The position numbers and the translations under genes were made by a program. Shown here piece after piece: positions 14,840-49,558 of a stretch of DNA of 64,000 nucleotides. The notes below the pieces were generated by a model. That model ran no database searches and was not told where the DNA came from. It saw only the letters and a program-made list of their open reading frames with translations. This stretch comes from Vespa crabro (lineage: Eukaryota > Arthropoda > Insecta > Hymenoptera > Vespidae). The stretch spans positions 6,795,940 to 6,859,939 of the forward strand of contig NC_060961.1 of assembly GCF_910589235.1 (NCBI RefSeq), read 5' to 3'. Position 1 is the stretch's first letter, and each line of letters starts with the position of its first letter.

Positions 14840-15165
14840 TGCATATACAGGGTGTTCAAAAAGTCGCAAGGTATTTATTTCAGTGACACAATGTTTTTTT
14901 TTATGGCACAGAAATATGTATTTTTGGTGTAACTTTGCGTATTTGGAAAAAAAAGAAATAATGAATTAATATTTCAAATATTATAAATTATATAAATTAT
15001 TAATAAATTAATTAGATAAATTATTATTATTATTATTATTATATAAAAATATATTTATAAAAATGAATACTTATATTTTTGTTATAGCTTAACCTGTTTC
15101 TTTTTTTAATTCTCATCATTTTTCAAAATAAATAGTAACTCTTTTTGAGACAACTTGTATATGCA
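14840..15165. mobile_element. TIR element (CAGGGTGTTC end), non-autonomous
   Basis: The left end TGCATATACAGGGTGTTCAA and the right end read on - (TGCATATACAAGTTGTCTCA) form an inverted repeat: 10 identical bases, then imperfect pairing including a shared AAAAAG. The interior is AT-rich without an ORF. The CAGGGTG-plus-CAAAA end resembles that of family 1 elements in this window, so the two may be related. Call is from structure only. Confidence 0.55.
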
Positions 15166-15448
15166 TACGACGTTTTATGTCTGGTAATATAATTCATAAG
15201 ATTTCTTTTGAAAATCGTCAGAACAATATAATGAGCTTATTAGCGTGTTATGACGTCATATGTGAGCGAGTTATGTATCAACAAACAAAATGTAAGTAAT
15301 TTGTATTTTCAATAAGTATGAAAATTTTATTAACGATGATAAAGAAAATTTTTTGTTAAGAAAAATTAATTTATTTTTTTTTATAATAATAATAATAATA
15401 TAGTGTTATATTATTTATCTTTTTCTAAGTTTTAATTTTTTTGTAATT

Positions 15449-17455
15449 TTATTCAAAAGACTTGCCGTGTATCCTAAATCGATATATACACGTGTATTTT
15501 TCATTACCCCAATTTGATAATATTTCTAACATGATATTTTTAAAAGGAACATTTGATAATTCACGTTTCTACAAAAACAAAATTTTAATGTTAATAACAA
15601 AAAATAGTGTATATAATATATATATCTATGTATATTTACTTTATGATTAGACTTACGCTAATAGGAAATGTTTGCGTTGGTGATCCTTGAATATTGTACT
15701 CGAATGTATCAATTGGTATGTATTGATTTCTGAAATAACCCTGCATAAGAAAAATTATAATTTTTATTTGTTAATAAGGAAAAGTAATCAAATAAATAAA
15801 AAATTCATTTAAAAAGTTTATAAATATATTAAATGATTTTACAAAATTATTATAAAATATGATACTTGAATGATAAAAAATTGATATTAATAAATTATTA
15901 CAAAGTACGATATAATCTGGTATAAAAGAAAAAATAAATAAAAAATTATATTAAGAAATTAAAAATCAGTATTACAAAATATCTGAAATAATGAAAAATA
16001 AAAATAAAAAATTGCATATTAAAAATTAATATATTACAAATTTTTTTTCGGCAAAATATCAAAATAACGAAAGAAGAAGAATTAAATAAAAAAAAAGATA
16101 ACTTACGAAGACAATAAATTTTCTTGGCGCCGAATCGATTTTCCCCGTTAAGGACATACTAACTGGTATATGTTCCATAGTCACGTGACTAATTGTAGCG
16201 AAAATAGCCAACTCTAATACAATTTTTCCATGAGAACCACGAAAGGCCCAACATTCTCCTGCTTGACTCCAAGGCTATAAATTATTATAAGATCAAAAAT
16301 TTCTTCGGGGAAAAAAAAAGAAAAATTACATATTTAGATTTATGTTATCCTTATCTTGTTTATTCACCTGTATTACTTTCCGAGGCGTGAAATAATTTGG
16401 CCGCCAAATTGGAATGCCAAAGAAATAATACTGAGTACTCTTCGATTCAAAATATGATTCTGTATCTGGCGTTGATATCACTGAACCACCGACTGATTCT
16501 GATACAAAATCAGCCATTTCTAAATCTAATCAAACATATATTATATAATAAAATATCTAAACATATAATTATATATACATATATATATAATAAATAATTT
16601 TATTAAAAAAAAAGTGAGGTTACGTATTTTTCTCAAGGGTAACTGAATGCTGCTTAATTCTGCATTCTGCGAAAAAGAGAAAATATATTAATAAATTATA
16701 AAAATAATTTGCACGCCCAAAATTACTTATTATATTAATATTAATTTTTTTTCTTGTAATTTGTTACTTAATTCCATTCATATGAACCATTTTTTGCATC
16801 ATCATGTCGAGATTAAAAGTCTTCATTTTTAACTTTGATATTTCTTCTTTCAATAATACCGTATCGGCTTTTGAACGATCAGAAATGGCAAGAATTCCAA
16901 CATTTGATTTCCTCGAATCTTTGTTTTTATTGTATTCTTTGCAAGTAGCCGAATTAATATTGCCATTAAGTAATAAATATATTAATGATATACCTATATA
17001 CATGAATGAGAAACAAATAATAAATTTTATATAAATAAATTTTTCTATATATATCTAATATCAAATAATTATTACAAGTGTATATGTAATATAAATTATA
17101 TAATATATAATATATATAATGTTTATATAATTTGTTATATAATAATATATTGGCAAAAAAAATTTGTTTAATTACCTGCTCCAATTGCCATAAAATAAAT
17201 AATTCGTAATATTGGACGTGATACTTGATAACTAAGTCGACAAATGTGTCTAACCTTATAAAGAAACCATAAATCAAAAATCATTAATTTTACGAGTGCC
17301 TGACTTGTACCTGTAGGTAAATAAAAATTTCGAATGGCTTCATATTCTCAATTAAAACAGTATTTTAAGCGATATATAAATAGAATTTGTAAAATACCAT
17401 TCGTTTTTTTATAAGAATTTTTCTTAATAGCTATATCTCCTTTGACTCGTGACAT
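15449..17455 (-). CDS. short SUN-domain protein (SPAG4/SUN3-like)
   Basis: Inner-nuclear-membrane half of a LINC bridge: the C-terminal SUN domain binds KASH peptides in the perinuclear space. 323 codons plus stop. Exons: 17398-17455, 17176-17310, 16788-16993, 16624-16666, 16368-16525, 16107-16274, 15657-15740, 15449-15568. One TM segment at about residues 52-74 (RPILRIIYFMAIGAG...), a short lumenal stretch, then the SUN domain from about residue 150: ADFVSESVGGSVIS, GECWAFRGSHGKIVLELA, HVTMEHIP, and SNWGNEKYTCIYRFRIHG near the end. The short length matches SPAG4/SUN3/SUN5-type proteins rather than large SUN1/2 types. Weak point: the donor of the third exon. GTTCAT at 16782-16787 keeps frame, while the better GTAACA downstream does not. 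The acceptor of 16368-16525 also has an alternative 5 bases further in. Confidence 0.85.
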
Positions 17456-17954
17456 TACTAATATTATAATACAGACAACGGAGACAAGTTTACTCTAATT
17501 TAAACGATTTTTGAATTTAAACGATTTATGTTTCTTTGAATTATCAAATTATACAGAAATGAATGTATGAAAAGAAAGTTATTTCTACTTGTATCGCCAT
17601 CTGGTATAATTTAATAAAGATTCGTAACCTACAACTGGTAATGTAGGAATCTGTTATCAGTAATTATTATGTTAAGTTAATTTATATTGTTGACGATCGG
17701 TAAGTTAAATCATAAATTGTATTCATGAATCGAATGTTATCTTGATCGTTATTAATGTTTCTTGAAATTGCACTATTTTTAATTATTCGAATGTAACGTT
17801 AAGTGATGAAAAATTTATTGTACATTGACAATTTGTGACGTAATAACCACTTGATTGATATCACTGTTCCACAAAGTGAGATCTATTCGTAAGAATTATT
17901 ATTATACTTTCTCTAGTAGATTCTTGTACAATTGAAATGATGACAAATTAGAAA
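17456..17954. promoter_or_regulatory. bidirectional promoter interval, SUN / ANCHR genes
   Basis: 499 bp between two divergent start codons; it must hold both promoters and 5' UTRs. It includes CGCCATCTGGTAT at 17595-17607, a GCCATCT-type motif that also occurs at 25467, 40119 and 46491. No TATA box obvious. That the promoter is shared is inferred from spacing alone. Confidence 0.6.
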
Positions 17955-19378
17955 ATGTCGTGTAATACGTGTCAAACGAAGTTTTCATTCTTTAAAAAGG
18001 AAGTAAGCAATTAAATTCTTTAATCTTTGTTATATCTTTATAGGTTATGTTGTAATTCATATAGTAACATCTTTTCTATACAATTTACTTTCAATTCTAT
18101 TTATAACAGTTTTTATAAAAAATAACGAATAGATATAGTTAGCGTTTATTTGATTACAATACTTTTTAGCATGCTTGTCCTACTTGTGGTTTCTCACATT
18201 GTAGCAAGTGTCTAAAATATCAACATAATGTACCAAGTAAAACAGTAAAGAAGATCTGTGGACGTTGTTACCACAAGAATAAATCTATAAATAAATTAAG
18301 TAACAATATGGAATCTCCACCTTCTGATTCTTCAGAGACTCCTTTAGCTCCAATTGACATTGTAAGGAAGTAAGTATTGGTACAAAGAAAAATAGATTGT
18401 CAGAATAAAATAATACATTTCTATTTATTTCAGATTGGATTCTTTAGAAAATCCAGCTAAGCCTCCTATCGTTATGTACACTCATGCGAATCATTGGGAT
18501 AAATTTAAAACTGGTATGGAGCCTGCCGATCAAGAAATAGTAGATCGATTGAGAAAATTGAAAGGAGAAGATAATAAAGTACGACTTCCTAGCATAGAAG
18601 AGATCAAGAGAAGGTTGGCAATATTGAAAGACGAAGAACCCGAAGAGAAAACCATAAATGTAAGATTATAATCAGCAAGAACAAACTTCAATATTTAAAT
18701 AAAATAAAAATATAATTTGGGAAATTATTTGTAGATTCATCAAGTAGATAGCAGAACGGATCAAGAGAAAACTGACGATTTAATAAAAGAATATCTTGAA
18801 AGACTTAAATTATCTTCGAAAAGCAATGCCGATAAAGAAATTGAAGCACGACTGCGAGCGCTACAAGATATTAATAATTCTAAATCTGTGAGAAAATATA
18901 ATTAAATCATTACTTTTTATTGAATATTAAATATCAATCATAATGTATACGATATTTTAGAACTCCAGTCAAAGTCATAGTTGTAATGACTTTGATGACG
19001 AAGATGAACATGCTGTGACGAAGAAAATCATTGAAAAAGCAATGGCTGAAGTAGCTCTTGAACAAAAATATGACGACCTGGATGAACTTGAAGAAATGGA
19101 AGTAGAGGTACGCATGAAAGAAAGTTTTAATGTAATATACTCTATAATCGTTTAAAATATTATATTTTCTTTTTTTAAAGACTGGAACTCCAAACGATGA
19201 CGAAGATGAAAAACCTTCCTGCGTGATGTGCGATCAAACGGTTGATTTGATGAAATGCAAAGGGTGCAGTGGTGATCTTTACTGTTCAATATGTTTCGAA
19301 GATAACCACGATGACTTTGAAATGAAAAAGCACAAAAAAGTGCCTTTTAAGCCTACGAACGGGATGATTCCAGAATAA
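17955..19378 (+). CDS. ANCHR/ZFYVE19-like abscission checkpoint regulator
   Basis: Homologue of the FYVE-type protein ANCHR (ZFYVE19), which in animals delays cytokinetic abscission by binding VPS4/ESCRT-III at the midbody. 323 codons plus stop. Exons: 17955-18002, 18170-18369, 18434-18659, 18735-18887, 18961-19107, 19181-19378. The N-terminal zinc finger has paired Cys: CNTC, CPTC, HCSKC, CGRC; as in ANCHR it lacks the canonical RKHHCR phosphoinositide patch. Two MIM1-like VPS4-binding helices: DQEIVDRLRKLKG (about residues 115-127) and DKEIEARLRALQD (about 191-203). The acidic linker DDEDE is followed by a C-terminal B-box-like zinc region (CVMC, CKGC, CSIC, then His). Shorter than the human protein; order of parts is the same. 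The start is chosen because the first Cys pair follows ATG directly. Confidence 0.9.
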
Positions 19379-20652
19379 ATATTTTACGAAATATTAATCG
19401 CATAAAGCAAAACATTGGTCTCTTTGATATTTGGGACGCTTTTGATATTCTATGCACGTTCAATATCACTTGCTCGTCATTTTTAATAACTTTAATATTA
19501 CAATATTATATTTTAAACTATAATAAATGCTTAAACATTATCGGTCAACAAGAAATCATATGATGTGACTTTGGATGTAACGTAGACTTTCATTAATATT
19601 TTTAAAAATGGTCGGAAAAGAAAAATATACTTTGATTTCTATAATCAATTATTATTTCGCATAATTTAGAAACAAGTGCACTTTTAAATGTAGTATGTTT
19701 TATGCTACACATACTGCGAACAGTAAGTGTTCAATAAGTAGATTCATAGAGTTTTTGCAAATTATTTATAGAAAAAGCTTTAACATAGAATAAAGATTCC
19801 CATAAGACAAAAAATTTAACGTAGTAGTAAATTTATACATATAAAAAAAATTATAACCATGTAGTAAACTAAAATTGCACAACTATTCTAATAAATTAAC
19901 TTACAACTACAGCAAACATTTTAAAAGTCACTAAAAAGAAAAAGAGAGAGAAATAGATAATTAACAATTCCAATAATTTTCATACTAATTAATACAAACT
20001 TGGATATCTTTGATCCATACAATAATACTATGTATTAATGTACTATATAAGTATTGCAGATGTACTTTAAAAAAGAAAACGAAAAAAAGAGATCTACTTT
20101 GCAAACAAGTATTTTTTTATACTTATTTCAAACTTTTAATATATGAGAAACAATACTTGGTTTGCTTTTTGAAATACTTATGATTACTGTACATATTATG
20201 TATATTTCTATTATGTAAGATTTCATCAAAATGATTACATAAAAATAGTGTTAATTATTACCATTATAAAGAACTTTCTTTACTAAAATATTATTAAACA
20301 TAAAAAAATATATATGTACACACACACACACACACACACAATAATAGCTTGCTTTAATAATATTGAAATTTTGTCAAATAAGATATATTAGAAGCGTATA
20401 TATATTTTTTTTTATTTCTTAGAAACCAATCCTCAATAAAATAAATATTAATTTTTTTATATAGTTATACATTTTTAAGTGATGATCATTTTCGCATTTA
20501 ATCAATCTTATTCACAATTCTGATATGCGATCATCGTTTATTTCCGCCAAATTAAATGTACCAAAAAGATAAATCCTATAAGTAGTTTCTCACAAATTGT
20601 GAAAACTTCGGGAATCATCGGCTATACTCGACTATATTCGACGTGTTTGATT

Positions 20653-20671
20653 GGGAATCACGGGATTCCCC
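20653..20671. promoter_or_regulatory. kappaB-like double site (tentative)
   Basis: GGGAATCACGGGATTCCCC holds GGGATTCCCC (20662-20671), which fits the Rel/NF-kappaB consensus GGGRNNYYCC, next to a second GGGAATC half. Binding is inference; no immune gene is adjacent. Confidence 0.25.
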
Positions 20672-22598
20672 AAAGGAAGAAGAAGAAGAAGAAAAAAGAA
20701 AGAAAAGAGACGACGTTCGAGCTCAGGCGTCGCGACGCAAAAACATTTACTTCTAACAGTCTAAGCACTGCTTACTATTTTTAGATCTGTCGTTTCGCTT
20801 GGCCATGCCAAGCTTTCAAATCGTACGACGGCGTTACGAATCAGCTTCGAGAATTCGTCGAATTGTTACATATATATATTAAATACCAATTTTTCATTTT
20901 ATCAAATCATCTTCTTTTTTTTTTTTTTTTTGGAGAATCCCCTTCAATGATATCAAATTTAGATTAGAAGATAAAATCTCGAAATGAGAAATAAAAATAA
21001 CACACACATGTGTACATTTTTAGCCAAAATAAATACATATGTATATAACTCAACATATTACAAATGATTAATCTAAATTAAAATATAAATCATCTTATTT
21101 TTAATCATTCAATTATTCTTCTACATCTTCTAAAAACACATCGCTTAATATTTATGAAATTTTTTGAGTTTAATTCTAGATTTTACATCATTCAAGATGA
21201 TTTTATGTTTTTTAATATTTGGATACTAATTAATTATCAGTATTACTCAATTTTTTTTTCTTTTTTATTAATATGTCTATATTATTTCCTTTACATTTTT
21301 ATAAAGTGTACAAACACTTGGTACGAATGTTTAAAACATAGGCGGTCATTTTAAATATTTCTCTCATACGGTAAAAAAATATTGACCTTTCTCAAAAAAT
21401 TAAATAAAAATTTTCTAATGACTATAAATCGAATAATACGAAAAAAAGAATAACGTCTTTCATTTCGTTATTTAATAATAAAAACATTGAAAAAAAGAGA
21501 AAAATAGAAAATTGTCAACGAACGAAATTCGTTGGCTGATCGTAAATTGTACGACGTAAATATAACCTCCCTACTGGATATTTCGGACTTTGGGTATTTC
21601 TGTGAAACGAAATGAACGAGCATAGCAAAAAGCTTGGAAGAAGCATTTTAACACAAGCGAAACATATATACATACATACATACATATATACATATGTATA
21701 TATATGTATACACTATATACATACTCGAGATGAATTCATTTCTTCGTATAAAAAAAGAGCAATAAAAAAATTTTCCTTCGTGGTTCTCTCACTTTTGCTC
21801 TCACTGGGACTTCCCTGAACGTGGATGCGCCATAATGAAACAATTCTAAGGAATTTGGCAGTAAACGAAACTTTTGCACGTGCCGGATGTTGTTATTTGC
21901 AGGTCGTTGGCGTTTTCATATTACTGTCAATACAAGAAGAAGCTAGCAATCGAACAATCTTAATTTCGTCTAACAATAAAAAGTCGGAAAGTATTTTGTA
22001 AAAAAAAAAAAAAATAATAGGAGAAAAAGAATAATTACATAATTAATTAAAACGATCATGTACATACAAACATTTATCTACACATTCAACAAATTCAATT
22101 TTCTATAAAATTCAAAATCCTTATATAATTTTATATAAATTTATGAATAAACAAAACAGAGAGAGAGAGAGAGAGAGAGAAAGAGAACGAAAAAAAAATG
22201 TTGATCCAACTGATGGCCGAACTTTTGGCACACTTGATATTTAACTGTTTCTATTTTTATATTCGAGAGATTGTGATATTATCTTACAATTTTACTGACA
22301 TTTCGTTTAACACTTCTTTTTTTCTCTCTTCTCATATATGTTAGTTTTTTGTTCTCTCTCTCTCTCTCTCTCTTTCTCTCACTTCCCTTTATCACTTTCT
22401 CCATGCAATTCCATAGTTCTTAAAAAATAGTTGTAAATTGTACATCGTAAAGCTACAAGTTTAAGAATTTTTTTAGAATCTGAAAAAAATTAGCTTACAT
22501 AAAATAGAAACCTCGAAACAGTTAGTGTCATTTGATTCTCTTCATATTGAATTTCATTGTTTGAAATTTGGAAGAAATATGTTATGTTGTAAGATAAG

Positions 22599-22642
<44 letters not shown>

Positions 22643-22964
22643 TGCATTTGTATTGATATATTTTAAAACAAATTTTTTTCTTTTTTTTTTTTGACACATT
22701 TTTTATTTTTATTTCTTTTTCTTTTTTTTCTTTTTTATTTTATTTCATTTTTATACGATTCTGTTGTCTTAAAAAAAAAACATGGGGAACTAATTTATTC
22801 TAGTTTACTTACTCTATTATATTATCAGGATCCGTCGTTAGAAATTTGTAAGAAACAATAAAAACATTCTTGTAAAAGCTTACAAGTCAAGACCAGTCTA
22901 TGTATTTTCACTGAATTTCGTTTACTCGTCAAATTATTACACGTTCACCAAAATGTTGTATTAT

Positions 22965-22981
22965 TATTATCATTATTAATC

Positions 22982-23043
<62 letters not shown>

Positions 23044-23083
23044 ATTATTATTATTATTAATATTATTATTATTATTATTATTC
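22965..23083. repeat. (ATT)n microsatellite
   Basis: Long ATT tract with occasional AAT interruptions. The poly-Asn frame through it on - is an artefact. Confidence 0.95.
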
Positions 23084-23998
23084 CCTTTTTTTGATATTTT
23101 TTTCATATATTTTTTTTTCAATACAATGTTTTTTTCGACACGCACACCTTCCTCCCTCTCTTTCTCTCTCTCTCTCTTTCTGTCTCTCTCACTCATTCTC
23201 ACGCACACATCTTTCATATCGTTGTCTTTCTCACACTCTCTTCTCATTGCATACATTTCTCTCAGTCTTTCGCATGCTCTTGCTCAGAAAAAATACAAAA
23301 TCTCTGGCTAAAGACAAATGTCTCTACGAGAACTTAATTCTCGTATAGACAAAGAAAGAAAGAAACAAAAAAAAAGATAAAAGATAAAAGATAAAATAAA
23401 ATAAAAATAAAACGAAAAAGAAACGAAAAATAACCGAGTATCACCATGTACAAGGAACCATAAAAACAATGCAAACCATCCCTCGTCCGACTTTCAATGA
23501 ACATTTTTGTTGAATACATGTTTGTAACAAAAGATTTTGTTCAAATTCATAAAAACAAGGAAAAATATATATATATAAAGAAGCCACTAAGAAACCACTT
23601 GACGTAATTAGATTTATTACATTCTTAAGCTATAAATGAAAAGTCCCTTTCATGAGTTTTTAATTATATCGTTATTTGTTCATTTATTATTTGTTTCTTT
23701 TTGCCTTTAAACAAATTTGTTTACCATTCAAACATAAAAACGAAAATCTAGTTATTTATTTTTCTCCTCGGACAACGGACAAGATGCATAGTTTCTTAAC
23801 GAACGACATACGCGCGCGTGCACGCGCACACACAACATACACACACACATACATACATATACACACACACATACATACATATACACACACACACATTCCT
23901 CCTATATATGTATGTACATATTTCGTATTCATACACTGTTACGGTCGATGACACACAAGAAAGCCGCAGGAACGGTCGGGCTTGAAAATTTTTTTGAA

Positions 23999-24000
<2 letters not shown>

Positions 24001-24071
<71 letters not shown>

Positions 24072-24083
24072 CCTCTCTCTCTC
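24001..24083. repeat. (CT)n microsatellite
   Basis: CT run, nearly perfect to 24060, followed by a short CA run. Lies in the presumed 3' side of the BAG gene. Confidence 0.95.
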
Positions 24084-25338
24084 ACACACACACACACCTA
24101 AGTGCAAGCATACACAATAAATTATAAATAATAACATTAATTAATATAGTTTATATACTTTACAATGTGCGCGCCATAATACTAAAGCGTACGGATCTCT
24201 CTATTTGACGTTGGCGTTTATATTTTTGATTTCGTTTGATTATTATTGTTATTATTATTATTTTTTCTTTTTTTTTTTATTAGCATCATCATCGTCATTA
24301 TTTTATTTCATACGTATTCTTATAAACTTTGCTCCGTTGAATAATTTATTTATTTACTTATCTTGTTGTTTCCTAATAAATTCGTGAGAATCTTTTAAAA
24401 CACTTTTAAAAAACGCCATTTTCGTTTTTATTTTTTTCCCCGCCTTTTCATTAATTTGGGATCGAGGATCCTTTCAGACGAATATTCCACACATATGTAT
24501 ATGTATATGTATTTGTATTTGCATGTATATATATATATATGTATTTTTTACCTAACTCGGTAAACAATACAAATAAAGAAAGTATTGAAGTACTTTGTGT
24601 TTTTTTCTAATAATAAGATTAACGATACTTGACAAGGCACCATCATCAATTAATTAGTTTTTATGGTAAGAAAATAATGTCACGTTACGATTGGATGGAA
24701 TATAAGAAATACGCTACTATATTTGTGATAAAAATTACTCACAATAGTTTGTTAACAATTTATAAAAAGAAAAAAAAATGCAAATTTTGAGACACCAAAA
24801 GAAATTTTTTGTTTTTATTTCGCTGCAATATATGCATTGTATATAAATAGATGGTGTAACCATTTCAAGTATACCGATTTTAATGTATCAATCCTTATAC
24901 ACATGTGCACATGTGCATGCGATATGCGTTTCTTAAAAAAGAAGAAAAAGAAAAAAAATATCAGAAATACAAATCAAATAATACTTTTCTGATACTTCAT
25001 ATGTATATATATATTTATATATATACACACACACACGCTGATAGAAATAAGTCAAGTCCTTCGAGAAACATTGTGCATCGCAGCGGAAGAAAATTTCATA
25101 AAAAAAGGATTATGTACTTGGAAAATTATTATTATTATTATTATTACTATTATTAATATTATTATTATTATTATTTTTGTTCATCGAAGGACAATAAAAG
25201 TAAAAATGGACGAGAAAAAATATATCAACGTGTAAAACGTTATACAGATTCGTATATCTGTCGATTATCAGCGGATTCCCGACGATCATCAGTCCAACTC
25301 TAAATCGAACTCAAGCTATAAAAAAAAAAAAAAAAAAA

Positions 25339-25370
<32 letters not shown>

Positions 25371-25466
25371 AGAAAAACAATAAAATGGCGGAGAGTCGCA
25401 AGATTCGTAGTTTCTAAGATGTAGAAACAATCGCATTTGTTGGAGAGGGAGCACGAGCGACTTTAT

Positions 25467-25481
25467 CGCCATCTAGTGGCC
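25467..25481 (-). promoter_or_regulatory. CTCF-like motif
   Basis: Read on -, GGCCACTAGATGGCG contains CCACTAGATGGCG, a full match to the CTCF core CCACYAGRKGGCR conserved between vertebrates and Drosophila. It lies 69 bp beyond the BAG gene stop codon, between that gene and ANCHR. Occupancy is not shown; could be a chance match. Confidence 0.45.
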
Positions 25482-25549
25482 GACAAACAAATTATGATTT
25501 ACAAAAAGAAAAACAACATGGCAATCCACATCCTTCCTTTTCCTTTTCT

Positions 25550-47365
<21,816 letters not shown>

Positions 47366-49558
47366 TTCCGCGAATGTGCTTTAATGCACGAGACAATGAT
47401 CACACGCACACAGGCACACACATACACACACTTCGCGATGACGATCTATTAAATCTGATCTTTTCTAACACACTTTTAACATAAATTTTATGCTTTCTGT
47501 CTTTTCTTTTTTTTTTTGTTGAAAGAAGAAGAAAAAATGTAATAAAAATTTGGTCGATTTGATCAATCTCCCCTATAGGTTACGACAAATTCGAACTCAA
47601 ATTCGTAAAACAACCACACAGTCCGGAGTCTCGCGCGTTACTAAAATCTCGCGCCGATTCATAAGTAGATTCGACATTAAACCGGTAAACGGCGCATGCG
47701 TACTATGACTCTTCTTCAACGAATGAATCGAAAGCTCCTTACCGATTGGTCCCGCTCTCAAACGAAACGACCAATCGCAACCTTTAACGGCCCAATTTAT
47801 CGCTGCGAATTCCTTCGCAATTTTCCGATGCTTACAAAGGTCAGCTTGCTATATCTAAATTTAATCTGGGACTGCTTAGATAGATACGACTTTTATCTTC
47901 GATTAATTGGCACAAAGAGTACGCGTAATAATAGTTTTTTACTTTAACATCGAATAGATTAATGAAATAATTAAATTAACATTTTTCTTTTTCTTTTTTG
48001 TTAAAATTTCATAAAATATATTTATAACTAATATTAATTGACTATTAATTAACACGAAAAATCATATTAACAGAATAAAAATCATTTTAAACGATTTATC
48101 GTACGTTGTGATCAAATTTATCTGTTATTCTACACTAAATAAATCATTTTATAAATGCTTAAGCACAAAACTAAGAGTAGATAAATAAAAGAACAATCAA
48201 TTGAGATATATCTATCTATATAGCAACGATGGTAAAGTAGTTAGCATCACGATCGACAGAGTGCTTAACCAATCAAAAATTTCTCCTATTGGTGAACTTG
48301 TCCATTGATCAGTTTGTAATGATACAATGCCGGTAACAACGTCATTACTATATCAGTATTCCTTATTTCGTTTTAATATCAAAAATTATAGGTTATATGA
48401 CAAAAGAAATATACAGATTTTTATTACAATGTTTTCGTTATGTTCGTAAATTAGTAATATTATACACTCTTCGTATAATCGTAATAAACATGAAATTAAT
48501 AAATATAAATAAACTTTAAATGCAGCCATTAGTTCGATATTATTTCTAATTGAATGTGTATATGTGTTATATTTCTCATCGTTATATATATATATTAATA
48601 ATTCACATTATTTAATATATATATAAAATTTCATTTATTCTATTACTGTATTATTAATTATTATTGTTATACGATGTTGATTTGTCGAAGTCTTATAGTA
48701 AATTGGAATGTTATTTCTCAAAGTCGCTCAAATCTTCACAGCTCTGTTGTTTACATTCACTAATTGGAAACTATATGCATATACTTTCTTTCTCTATCCT
48801 CCCTATTTCCTTTTCTCATTCTTCTCGTTCTTATTCTTTCTTTTTCTATCTTTCTCGGTTTGAAAATCATAACTAAAGAAACGTAATATATGTATATATA
48901 TGTATATATATGGACCATCAAATAAATGCATTTAAATATAGAAAGATTAATCCTTGACGAAAGAATTTCTTCCTGGCAATAAAATCAATTTAATTCTATT
49001 GAAATTTTTCGTAACAATTTTAAAACAGTATCACCATCTTTCGTAAATCTTTTTAAACAGCGGACATATAGATTTATAGGCTGGATTACATGAATTATGC
49101 ACATGGAATGATTCTAACATATTTTTAAATACTCTTTGATACATGTAAACTGTAATAAATATCAGCATTATGATATATTGTTATATTATAGGTTATATCT
49201 AATTTTCTCTATTACCTATACGAAATTTGCTCAGTCGGTAATACAGTTTCGTTGATACGATATCATATAAGAACAAATAAGTCTCATGAACAAAGATGTT
49301 TAGTCGTATAAGTGAGAAAGACTGAGAAACATCAAAGGATAGTGAGATGTAATGTTTAATACTCAGAATAATTATTAAGAGAATGATAGAATTTGGGCGG
49401 GAGTGTACATAAATACTTTTGTATTGAATCCTTAATAACGATCTTCTTTTTATTTTATATTCTACCATTATTCTCCTTCGATACAAGGTCGTAAATGATC
49501 GTTGTCCTTTGAGTTAGACTGTGACATATAAGAGCTTCTTCAAAACACATTCGAGGAG
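47366..49558. promoter_or_regulatory. divergent intergenic region, BAG gene / RRM-F-box gene
   Basis: 2.2 kb between two divergent genes. Near the BAG side, CGATTGGTC (47743-47751) and GACCAATCG (47769-47777) form a perfect inverted pair of CCAAT boxes (NF-Y type), about 380 bp upstream of ATG B, in a less AT-rich stretch (47580-47900). The rest is AT-rich and holds nothing recognised. Confidence 0.5.

Larger units (their letters stand above)
19379..25549. other. long gene-poor region, 3' of ANCHR and 3' of the BAG gene
   Basis: About 6.2 kb without a credible coding ORF. AT-rich with many A/T homopolymers and microsatellites: CA at 20318-20340, GA at 22158-22180, AT at 22604-22640, AAT at 22965-23083, CT at 24001-24083, AAAG at 25340-25369. 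The right part probably holds the 3' UTR of the BAG gene. Two possible protein-binding motifs stand out: a double kappaB-like site at 20653-20671 and a CTCF-like site at 25467-25481. Less AT-rich patches at 20590-20850 and 21840-21960 remain unexplained. Confidence 0.5.

Noticed and set aside
21516..21536. Short hairpin CAACGAA...TTCGTTG as a microRNA
   Set aside because: Only about 7 paired bases with no extended stem; far below a pre-miRNA hairpin.
22945..23256. Poly-Asn ORF on -
   Set aside because: Product of the ATT microsatellite plus a GA-rich flank; no start context or homology.
47696..47947. 83-codon ORF on + near the BAG exon B promoter
   Set aside because: Overlaps the paired CCAAT boxes, has no domain, and sits where promoter sequence is expected.
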